7,077 nt of DNA, taken from NCBI GenBank assembly GCA_903960645.1, contig CAJCBN010000451.1, positions 1-7,077 on the forward strand, read 5' to 3'. Of this stretch, positions 1 to 5,445 are shown one piece after another (position 1 is the stretch's first letter; every line of letters starts with the position of its first letter). The position numbers were made by a program, and so were the translations under genes. A model generated the notes under the pieces. The model did no database searches and was not told where the DNA came from. It saw only the letters and a program-made list of their open reading frames with translations. The stretch is from an uncultured Actinomycetes bacterium (GTDB taxonomy: Bacteria; Actinomycetota; Thermoleophilia; Gaiellales; F1-60-MAGs149).

Positions 1-12
1 CGCTTGTCCGAA

Positions 13-101
13 GGGGTCAGACGCCTTTGATGCACTCCGCCACGATTTGGACTTCTCCCTTCGCCGCCTCTGGGCTCCATGCACCAAAGGCGTCTGACCC
101 C
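13..101. repeat. REPIN-like long inverted repeat
   Basis: Two 22-base arms (13-34 and 80-101) are inverted copies with a single mismatch (A30 opposite C84), separated by a 45-base spacer. The uninterrupted outer 17 bases include GGGGTCAGACGCCTTT and its reverse complement. Each arm is also an imperfect palindrome by itself (GG-G-GTC/A/GAC-G-CC with one G:G mismatch), so the unit is two small hairpins in opposite orientation. That is the architecture of REP doublets (REPINs). GGGGTCAGACCCC-type palindromes are, to my recollection, associated with REP-associated Y1 tyrosine transposases (RAYTs), but no transposase is in this window. It lies in non-coding DNA upstream of the efp promoter. The inverted repeat is seen directly; the REPIN assignment is inference. 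Confidence 0.65.
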
Positions 102-170
102 GGAATGGCCGAAGCGCGGCACCGACTGACATCCCTTCGGAGGATCGCCGCTCTGCCGCGCGCGGATCGC

Positions 171-176
171 TACCCT
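171..176 (+). promoter_or_regulatory. -10 box of a probable leaderless efp promoter
   Basis: TACCCT fits the actinobacterial -10 pattern TANNNT. Six bases separate it from the ATG at 183, so transcription would start at or next to the start codon, giving a leaderless mRNA. No convincing Shine-Dalgarno sequence precedes the ATG, which supports this. No TTGACA-like -35 is visible at 16-18 bases upstream; many leaderless actinobacterial promoters show only the -10. Two other genes here have a similar TANNCT box at comparable distance. Confidence 0.5.
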
Positions 177-182
177 GCGCTT

Positions 183-749
183 ATGGCGGAAATGGTCTCC
201 ACGAATCAGTTCAAGAACGGCATGCACATCGATGTCGACGGCACGACGTATCGCATCGTCGAGTTCCAGCACGTCAAGCCCGGCAAGGGTGGGGCGTTCG
301 TGCGGACCAAGCTGAAGAACTTCGACAACGGCTCGGTCGTGGATCGCACCTTCCGCGCCGGCGAGAAGTTCCAGCGCATCCTCACGAGCGTCGCCGACAT
401 GCAGTTCCTCTACGACGACGGCACCGACGTCGTGATGATGGACACGGAGACGTACGAGCAGGTCGCGCTCAAGCGCGCCATGTGCGAGGACGACCTTCGC
501 TGGCTCAAGGAGGGCGATACGGTGCAGCTGCTCAGCGTCGACGACAAGCCCTCGTCGCTCCAGCTGCCCTCGTCCGTTGAGCTCGCCGTCACCGCGACGG
601 AGCCCGGCGTCAAGGGCGACACCGTGTCGAACGTCATGAAGGCCGCGACCCTCGAAACCGGCGCAGTGGTGCAGGTTCCGCTGTTCGTCAACGAGGGCGA
701 TCGCGTCAAGGTCGACACGCGCGAGGGCAAGTACATCTCGCGCGCATAG
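183..749 (+). CDS. efp: Translation elongation factor P
   Basis: EF-P binds ribosomes stalled at polyproline stretches and promotes peptide-bond formation in the cytoplasm. The 188-residue product has the usual family length and three-domain pattern: an N-terminal KOW-like domain beginning STNQFKNG, a middle OB domain, and a C-terminal OB domain ending GDRVKVDTREGKYISRA. The loop VKPGKG carries the lysine that is modified in many bacteria: K35 from this start, or K32 if translation starts at the second in-frame ATG (192), which would match Bacillus K32. I chose 183 because the TACCCT box places the transcript start there; 192 (MVSTNQF) is the start the family alignment would favour, and both are plausible. 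The frame stays open upstream to base 27, but that extension runs through the inverted repeat and is unlike EF-P. No EF-P modification gene is in the window, so the loop chemistry cannot be inferred. Confidence 0.96.
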   Translation: MAEMVSTNQFKNGMHIDVDGTTYRIVEFQHVKPGKGGAFVRTKLKNFDNGSVVDRTFRAGEKFQRILTSVADMQFLYDDGTDVVMMDTETYEQVALKRAMCEDDLRWLKEGDTVQLLSVDDKPSSLQLPSSVELAVTATEPGVKGDTVSNVMKAATLETGAVVQVPLFVNEGDRVKVDTREGKYISRA

Positions 750-779
750 CGCTCCGGGTTGTTCGGACGCTAACCTTTT
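747..779 (+). terminator. Hairpin with short T-tract after efp, possible weak terminator
   Basis: TAGCG(C)TCCG at 747-756 pairs with CGGACGCTA at 764-772: nine base pairs with one bulged C (752) and a 7-base loop. Three bases later comes TTTT (776-779). The efp stop codon TAG forms the base of the stem. This resembles a modest intrinsic terminator, or an attenuator between efp and the carboxylase genes. The T-tract is short and the stem bulged, so termination may be partial. The 3' side of the stem overlaps the -10 box for the next gene. Confidence 0.4.
771..776 (+). promoter_or_regulatory. -10 box upstream of accB fusion gene
   Basis: TAACCT matches TANNNT and ends nine bases before the ATG at 786, which predicts a transcript start around 782-784 and a leader of only a few bases. 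There is no recognisable ribosome binding site before 786, consistent with near-leaderless translation. No clear -35 is seen. The box shares bases with the 3' stem of the hairpin that follows efp. Confidence 0.45.
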
Positions 780-785
780 GAGCTG

Positions 786-2558
786 ATGGCCCGTCTCGTC
801 GACACCACGCTGCGGATCCTCGCGCAGGAGCCGATTGCCGGCCGCGTCCCCGCTTCGCTCCAGTTCGAGGCCTGCGAGCTGCTCGACAGCGCCGGGTTCC
901 ACGTGCTCGAGGTGACCGGTGGTGGCTGCTTCCAGACCGCCGTCCAGCGCGGCACGGAGAGTCCGTGGGAGCGCATCCGCAACCTCAAGCGCCGCGCCAC
1001 GCGGACGCCGCTCGGCATGGCACTGCGCGGGCGCTTCCTCGTCGGCACCCAGCCGGCTGAGCAGGATCTGATCCGCCGTTTCGTCGACAGCGCTGCCGAG
1101 TCGGGCATTGCGGTCTTCCGCATGCACGACCCGATGAACGATCCGGAAGATCTCGTCGGGCCGATCGAGGCTGTGCGCGAGACCGGTGCCCGCCTGCATC
1201 TCGGCCTCGTCTACGACGAGCACCCCGAGGGCGCCTCGCGGATGCTGGCCCGTGCCGCCGAGCTGGCCGCGCTTGGCGCCGACCGCCTGCTGCTGCTCGA
1301 TCCCGCCGGTGCGCTCGACCCCTCGCAGACCGGACCGCTGATCACACAGCTGCGCGACGCCGCGAAGATTCCCGTCGGCCTCTACCCGCAGGGTCCGGGC
1401 GGCACCTCGCTCGCCGTCGCGATTGAGGCCGCCCGCGCCGGCGCCGATCCGATCTCCGTCGCCACCTACTCCCTCGCCGTCTCCGGCCACCGCACCAGCT
1501 CCGAGCTGCTCTGTCAGGCGATCGACGGCCTCGGGCTCGAGTCGGGCATCAACCAGGGGATCCTCTGGGAGGTCGCCGAGCTGCTCGACCGCGCCCTCTT
1601 CGCCGACACCACGTTGCCGCCGCCGCTGTCGGCGCACGTCTCACTTCTGGCCGCCATCAAGGGCGTGCCGGCCGGTCTCGTGTCCGGCGTCGATGGCCGC
1701 CTCGAGGCGATTGGCGCCCGTGATCGCCTCGCCGAGGTGCTCGACGAGGTCCAGCGCGTGCGCGAGGACCTCGGCACCCCGCCGGCGGCCTCGCCGCTCG
1801 GTGACGTGATCGCCCGCCAGGCCATTGACCACGTGCTCGAGGGACGCCGCTGGCACGCCATCGACGGCGACATGCGCGCGCTGATCCGCGGCGAGTGGGG
1901 CCGTCCGCCGGCCGCCATGAACCCCGAGGTGGTCGCTCTCGCCGAGGCTGGCCACGGCGGTCCGTCCGCTGCGTCCGTGCCGTCCGACATGGCAACGGCC
2001 CGTGCCGAGGTCGGCGAGCTCGCCACCTCCGAGGAGGAGCTCTGCCTCGTCGCGCTGTTCGGCGAGGATGCCGTCCCGCTGCTTGAGCGCCTGCGCGGCC
2101 GCCACCAGGCGATCGCCACCGGCGTCACCAACGACGAGGAGGAGCGCATTCGCGGCCTCGTCGACCTGCTCGAGGAGACCGGGCTCGGCGAGCTCGAGAT
2201 CGAGGAGGGCGGCATCCGCATCTCGCTTCGCCAGCAGGCGCCCGTGCAGCAGATCGTCGCCGCTGCGCCCGCCGCCGCTGCTGCCCCCGCCGCTGCGCCG
2301 GCCGCGCCGAGCGGCGCGCAGATCACGAGCCCGATGGTCGGCACCTTCTACCGCTCGCCCGGTCCGGGCGAGCCGGCCTTCATCGAGGAGGGCGCGCGGG
2401 TCGAGGTCGGCCAAGTGCTCTGCGTCCTCGAGGCGATGAAGCTCTTCAACGAGTTCAAGTCGGAGACCGCCGGCACGATCCGGCGGGTCCTCGTCGAGGA
2501 CGCCACCGCCGTCGAGTTCGGCCAGCCGCTGTTCGAGCTCGACCCCAGCGGGGCGTAA
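786..2558 (+). CDS. accB: Biotin carboxyl carrier protein fused to degenerate pyruvate carboxylase-type carboxyltransferase domain
   Basis: Residues 1 to about 265 form an HMGL-like TIM barrel (DTTLR at 6-10, LRGRFLVG at 80-87, FRMHDPMND at 111-119). About 290-435 is a PYC_OADA-type region (GVPAGLVSG, RVREDLGTPP, GEWGRPPAAMNPE). Residues 453-482 resemble the AccB N-terminal segment (LLEETGLGELEIEEGG), followed by an Ala/Pro mobile linker (about 491-510) and a BCCP domain (513-590) with biotinylated K552 in EAMK and an AccB-style thumb (SPGPGE, 524-529). The carrier domain moves carboxybiotin between biotin carboxylase and carboxyltransferase in acetyl/acyl-CoA carboxylation. The barrel lacks the expected metal ligands: Ile11 for Asp, Leu171 for carbamyl-Lys, Tyr200 and Gln202 for the HxH pair. 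It is therefore unlikely to carboxylate pyruvate. AccB-like carrier features and the neighbouring accC suggest an ACC subunit. The family's normal BCCP is about 150-170 residues; this is 590. Its stop shares one base with the accC start. Confidence 0.88.
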   Translation: MARLVDTTLRILAQEPIAGRVPASLQFEACELLDSAGFHVLEVTGGGCFQTAVQRGTESPWERIRNLKRRATRTPLGMALRGRFLVGTQPAEQDLIRRFVDSAAESGIAVFRMHDPMNDPEDLVGPIEAVRETGARLHLGLVYDEHPEGASRMLARAAELAALGADRLLLLDPAGALDPSQTGPLITQLRDAAKIPVGLYPQGPGGTSLAVAIEAARAGADPISVATYSLAVSGHRTSSELLCQAIDGLGLESGINQGILWEVAELLDRALFADTTLPPPLSAHVSLLAAIKGVPAGLVSGVDGRLEAIGARDRLAEVLDEVQRVREDLGTPPAASPLGDVIARQAIDHVLEGRRWHAIDGDMRALIRGEWGRPPAAMNPEVVALAEAGHGGPSAASVPSDMATARAEVGELATSEEELCLVALFGEDAVPLLERLRGRHQAIATGVTNDEEERIRGLVDLLEETGLGELEIEEGGIRISLRQQAPVQQIVAAAPAAAAAPAAAPAAPSGAQITSPMVGTFYRSPGPGEPAFIEEGARVEVGQVLCVLEAMKLFNEFKSETAGTIRRVLVEDATAVEFGQPLFELDPSGA

Positions 2559-3919
2559 TGCTGCGCCGCTGCCTCGTCGCGAACCGGGGCGAAATCGCCG
2601 TCCGGATCATCCGCGCCTGCCATGAGCTCGGCATCGAGGCCGTCGCCGTGCACTCGACCGCGGATAAGGACGCCATGCATGTCCGCATGGCCGATCACGC
2701 CGTCCAGATCGGGCCGCCGCAGGCCTCCGAGTCGTACCTGCGCGTGGATCGCCTGATCTCCGCGGCGCTGACGACCGGCTGCGATTCGATCCATCCCGGT
2801 TACGGGTTCCTGTCCGAGAGCACCGAACTGGTGCGCGCCTGCGCTGAGCACGACCTCGTCTGGGTCGGTCCGGCTGCCGAGGTCATCGAGACGATGGGCG
2901 ACAAGGCCGTGGCCAAGGACACGATGCGCGCCGCCGGGCTGCCGCTGGTGCCTGGCTCGGGCGGACGTCTAGCTGGCCCGGAAGAGGCCGAGACGGTGGC
3001 CGGTGAGGCCGGCTACCCCGTGCTGCTGAAGGCCGCGGCCGGCGGCGGCGGCAAAGGCATGCGGCTCGTCCACGAGCCCGCCCAGGTCCGCGACGCCTTC
3101 CTCGCCGCCAGTGCCGAGGCCGACGCCGCCTTCGGCGATGCCGGCATGTACCTGGAGAAGGCCGTCATCGACGCGCACCACATCGAGATCCAGGTGATGG
3201 GCGATGGGCGGGGCGGGGGCATCATCCTCGGCGAGCGCGAGTGCTCCATCCAGCGCCGCCACCAGAAGTTGATCGAGGAATCGCCGTCGCCGTTTTTGTC
3301 GGCTGGCACGCGCGAGCAGATGATGACCGCCGCCCGCGATGCCGTCGAATCGCTCAAGTACGCCGGTGCCGGCACGATCGAGTTCCTGGTCGGCGACGAC
3401 CAGTCGTTCTACTTCATGGAGATGAACACCCGCCTGCAGGTCGAGCATCCGGTGACCGAGGTCGTCGCGGGCTTCGACCTCGTGCAGGCGCAGTTGCTCG
3501 TGGCCGGTGGCGAAGCGCTGCCCGAGTGGAGTGAGGCCGAGAACCGCGGCCACGCCATCGAGTTCCGCATCAACGCCGAGGATCCGCGGCACGGCTTCCG
3601 CCCGGCACCCGGCCGTGTCGAGCGCTTCCGTCCGGCGCTCGGCCCGGGCATCCGCATCGACACGTTCATGGAGGACGGCGCCTCCGTGCCGCCGTTCTAC
3701 GACTCGATGATCGCCAAGCTGATCGTCTCCGGCCCCGACCGCGCGTCGGTGCTCGCCCGCTCGGCGCGCGCGCTCGACGAGTTCGAGATCGTCGGCATTC
3801 CCACGACGCTGCCTCTGCTGCGCGAGATCGTTGACGAGCCGCGCTTCCGGGCCGGGCGCTACACCACGACGTACATCGAAGAGGTCGGCAACGACCTGAC
3901 CACGCTCGGGGAGGCATAG
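2558..3919 (+). CDS. accC: Biotin carboxylase, acetyl-CoA carboxylase subunit
   Basis: This enzyme performs the ATP- and bicarbonate-dependent carboxylation of biotin on BCCP, the first half-reaction of acetyl/acyl-CoA carboxylase. At 453 residues it is a stand-alone biotin carboxylase (E. coli AccC is 449). All main motifs are intact: N-terminal LVANRGEIAVRI, K116 in MGDK, the lysine before the glycine-rich loop GGGGKGMR (about 158-167), HHIEIQV, RRHQKLIEE, E288/N290/R292 within MEMNTRLQVEHP, HAIEFRINAEDP with the catalytic-region arginine near 337, and PPFYDSM. Numbering follows the E. coli protein almost exactly, so it should be active. The ATG overlaps the upstream TAA by one base (TAATG), with GGGG four bases before it, which suggests termination-reinitiation coupling and near-equal amounts of carrier and carboxylase. 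No carboxyltransferase (accA/accD or accBeta type) follows, so it must be encoded elsewhere. Confidence 0.96.
   Translation: MLRRCLVANRGEIAVRIIRACHELGIEAVAVHSTADKDAMHVRMADHAVQIGPPQASESYLRVDRLISAALTTGCDSIHPGYGFLSESTELVRACAEHDLVWVGPAAEVIETMGDKAVAKDTMRAAGLPLVPGSGGRLAGPEEAETVAGEAGYPVLLKAAAGGGGKGMRLVHEPAQVRDAFLAASAEADAAFGDAGMYLEKAVIDAHHIEIQVMGDGRGGGIILGERECSIQRRHQKLIEESPSPFLSAGTREQMMTAARDAVESLKYAGAGTIEFLVGDDQSFYFMEMNTRLQVEHPVTEVVAGFDLVQAQLLVAGGEALPEWSEAENRGHAIEFRINAEDPRHGFRPAPGRVERFRPALGPGIRIDTFMEDGASVPPFYDSMIAKLIVSGPDRASVLARSARALDEFEIVGIPTTLPLLREIVDEPRFRAGRYTTTYIEEVGNDLTTLGEA
3908..3914 (+). promoter_or_regulatory. Shine-Dalgarno sequence of nusB
   Basis: GGGGAGG lies eight bases before the nusB ATG, overlapping the last codons of accC. 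It is the clearest ribosome binding site in the window and fixes the nusB start. It contrasts with efp, the accB fusion and the XseB-like gene, which have none. Confidence 0.7.
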
Positions 3920-3922
3920 CCC

Positions 3923-4357
3923 ATGGCAGCAGCGGCGGAACTCAAGGACGCCGACGGGTCCCGACGCCAGTCGCGGCGTGCGGCCGTGATGCTGCTCTAC
4001 CAGGAGGACATCACTGGCCACCCGATGGCCGACATCGTCGCCCAGCATGAGCGCGATGCCGCGCGCCCGTTGCCCGTCTACGCACGCGGCCTGATCGACG
4101 GCGTGCATGAGCAGCAGCCCCGGCTCGACACGGAGCTTGACGCGCTGGCCGAAGGCTGGAGCATCGAGCGCATCGCGCCGGTCGAGCGCGCCGTGCTGCG
4201 CGTCGGCCTGCTCGAGCTCGACGAGGACGACCCGCCGGCGGCGGTGGCGATCGCCGAGGCCGTCGCACTCGCCCGCCGCTACGCCTCGCCGGAGGCCGGG
4301 GCGTTCGTCAACGGCATCCTCAGCGCCGCGGCCCGCACGCGCGGCAAGGGGCGGTAA
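3923..4357 (+). CDS. nusB: Transcription antitermination factor NusB
   Basis: NusB pairs with NusE (ribosomal protein S10) and binds boxA RNA to protect rRNA operons from Rho-dependent termination. The 144-residue, mostly helical product has the usual length (E. coli 139). Recognisable elements are the N-terminal basic start RRQSRRAAVMLLYQ, the central WSIERIAPVERAVLRVG, and the C-terminal AVAIAEAVALARRY followed by AGAFVNGIL, all in the expected order. It starts three bases after the accC stop with a strong ribosome binding site, so it is almost certainly in the same transcript. The N-terminus (MAAAAELKDADGS) is a few residues longer than in E. coli and the tail is basic (RTRGKGR). Its stop codon TAA doubles as the first bases of a -10-like hexamer for the next gene. 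Confidence 0.95.
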   Translation: MAAAAELKDADGSRRQSRRAAVMLLYQEDITGHPMADIVAQHERDAARPLPVYARGLIDGVHEQQPRLDTELDALAEGWSIERIAPVERAVLRVGLLELDEDDPPAAVAIAEAVALARRYASPEAGAFVNGILSAAARTRGKGR

Positions 4358-4360
4358 TCT
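4355..4360 (+). promoter_or_regulatory. -10-like box overlapping the nusB stop
   Basis: TAATCT fits TANNNT and includes the nusB stop TAA. It ends seven bases before the ATG at 4368, predicting a leaderless transcript for the XseB-like gene and downstream genes. No Shine-Dalgarno lies just ahead of 4368. A -35 is not evident. The stop codon origin of TAA makes a chance match more likely here than for the other two boxes. Confidence 0.35.
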
Positions 4361-4367
4361 GCCTGTC

Positions 4368-4571
4368 ATGACCGAGGTCGATCCCTTCGACGAGCTCGTC
4401 GCCCGGCTCGAGGCGGCCCGCACGCGGCTCGATGCCGTGGAGACGCCCGACGACGCGGTGACGGCGCTTGAGGATCTGCAGGAGACGGCGCGCGAGATCT
4501 CGTCAGAGATCGACCGGCGACGCCGGGCGCTCGCGGATGAGCGCGGTGATGGACAGCTCGACCTTCTCTGA
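4368..4571 (+). CDS. xseB: Small coiled-coil protein, probable exodeoxyribonuclease VII small subunit-like
   Basis: This 67-residue acidic helical protein can be aligned without gaps to the XseB core: FDELVARLEAARTRL corresponds to the usual FEEALAELEEIVEEL, followed after a short turn (VETPDD) by a second helix and a charged stretch (RRRRALADERGD). XseB binds XseA to form exonuclease VII, which degrades single-stranded DNA. The typical glycine in the second helix is missing and the match is weak, so identity rests largely on position: xseB sits between nusB and ispA in Bacillus and next to ispA in E. coli. No xseA is in the window. The last five residues, QLDLL, resemble the sliding-clamp-binding consensus QL(S/D)LF. 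It could equally be an unrelated small coiled-coil protein. Its 3' end overlaps ispA by 35 bases. Confidence 0.5.
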   Translation: MTEVDPFDELVARLEAARTRLDAVETPDDAVTALEDLQETAREISSEIDRRRRALADERGDGQLDLL

Positions 4572-5445
4572 GTCGCCCGACCTTGAGCGTCTACGGGCGC
4601 TCGTCGAGGGCGCGCTGCGTGGACCTGTCGACGCGTTGATCACCGAGCGCGGCGAGCTCCAGCGCTTCGGCGAGGCCCTCCGCTACCCACTCGGCGCGGG
4701 CGGCAAGCGGCTGCGCCCCGTGCTGCTCCTCGCGACGGTCGAGGCGCTCGGCGGCGAGCTCTCCCGCGGACTCCCTGCGGCCTGTTCGCTCGAGCTGGTG
4801 CACACCTTCTCGCTCGTTCACGACGACCTGCCGGCCCTCGATGACGACTCGCTGCGGCGCGGCCTGCCGACCACCCACGTGGCCTACGGCGAGGACATCG
4901 CGATCCTCGTCGGCGACGGCCTGCTGGCCTTGGCTTTCCGGGTGATCGCCGAGGGCGTGGGCGTGTCGGCCGAGACTCGGCTCCAGCTCGTCCACGAGCT
5001 GGCGGCGGCGACGGACGGCATGGTCCGCGGCCAGTACCTCGACCTGCACCCGATCCCAGAGCCCGACGAGGCCTGGGTGCGCCGGATGTGCTCGCTCAAG
5101 ACCGGCTGCCTGCTCGAGGCCGCCATCGCCATGGGCCTGCACGTGGTCGGTGCCGACGCCGCGACGACGGCTGCCTACCGCGAGCTCGGCTTCGAGATCG
5201 GCGTGGCGTTCCAGATCGTCGACGACGTGCTCGACGCCACCTCGACCAGCGAGGTGCTCGGCAAGACGGCAGGGGCCGACGAGGCCAACGATCGCCAGTC
5301 GTGGGTGCGCGTGCTCGGCCTCACCGAGGCGCAGGCGCGCGCCGAGGCCTCCTGGCAGCGCGCCGATGCGCTGCTCGACGCGCTGCCCGGCGAACCCGTG
5401 GCGCTGCGCTCGGTGATCGAGACGATCTACCGGCGGACCAGCTGA
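4537..5445 (+). CDS. ispA: Short-chain polyprenyl (farnesyl/geranylgeranyl) diphosphate synthase
   Basis: The enzyme condenses isopentenyl diphosphate with allylic diphosphates to make C15 or C20 precursors of quinones, undecaprenyl carriers and terpenoids. In the 302-residue product are GGKRLRP (55-61, substrate diphosphate binding), the first Asp-rich motif DDLPALDDD (96-104) followed by RRG, the GDGLLALAF helix, GQYLDL, KTG, and the second motif DDVLD (229-233). Both Asp motifs that bind magnesium-diphosphate are intact. Phe91, five residues before the first motif, and the four-residue spacing in DDLPALD resemble bacterial type II FPP synthases, which favours C15 product; this is inference. 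The usual GK-T-Y segment is altered to DRQSW (252-256). The start is uncertain: ATG 4537 (used) or 4549; neither has a clear ribosome binding site, both overlap the upstream gene. dxs, often adjacent, is absent. Confidence 0.93.
   Translation: MSAVMDSSTFSESPDLERLRALVEGALRGPVDALITERGELQRFGEALRYPLGAGGKRLRPVLLLATVEALGGELSRGLPAACSLELVHTFSLVHDDLPALDDDSLRRGLPTTHVAYGEDIAILVGDGLLALAFRVIAEGVGVSAETRLQLVHELAAATDGMVRGQYLDLHPIPEPDEAWVRRMCSLKTGCLLEAAIAMGLHVVGADAATTAAYRELGFEIGVAFQIVDDVLDATSTSEVLGKTAGADEANDRQSWVRVLGLTEAQARAEASWQRADALLDALPGEPVALRSVIETIYRRTS

Noticed and set aside
131..145. Small hairpin ATCCC-TTCG-G(A)GGAT with a C(UUCG)G tetraloop ahead of the efp promoter
   Set aside because: Only five pairs with a bulge, no T-tract, and it lies upstream of the predicted transcript start; too little to call a terminator or operator.
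27..182. In-frame N-terminal extension of EF-P starting from TTG 27
   Set aside because: It reads through the inverted repeat, has no EF-P similarity, and would make the protein about 50 residues longer than the family; the ATG at 183 or 192 matches the known N-terminus.
2257..2322. GCC/GCT/CCC-rich tract in accB as a simple sequence repeat
   Set aside because: It encodes the Ala/Pro mobile linker usual before biotin carrier domains; mixed codons argue against an unstable microsatellite.
1514..2414. Two long - strand open frames inside the accB fusion gene
   Set aside because: Low-complexity Ser/Arg/Gly-rich products typical of antisense reading in high-GC genes; no start signals.
2969..4423. 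Long open frame of 484 codons on the - strand across accC and nusB
   Set aside because: Shadow frame of GC-rich coding DNA; the + strand genes there have full family motifs and the antisense product resembles nothing.
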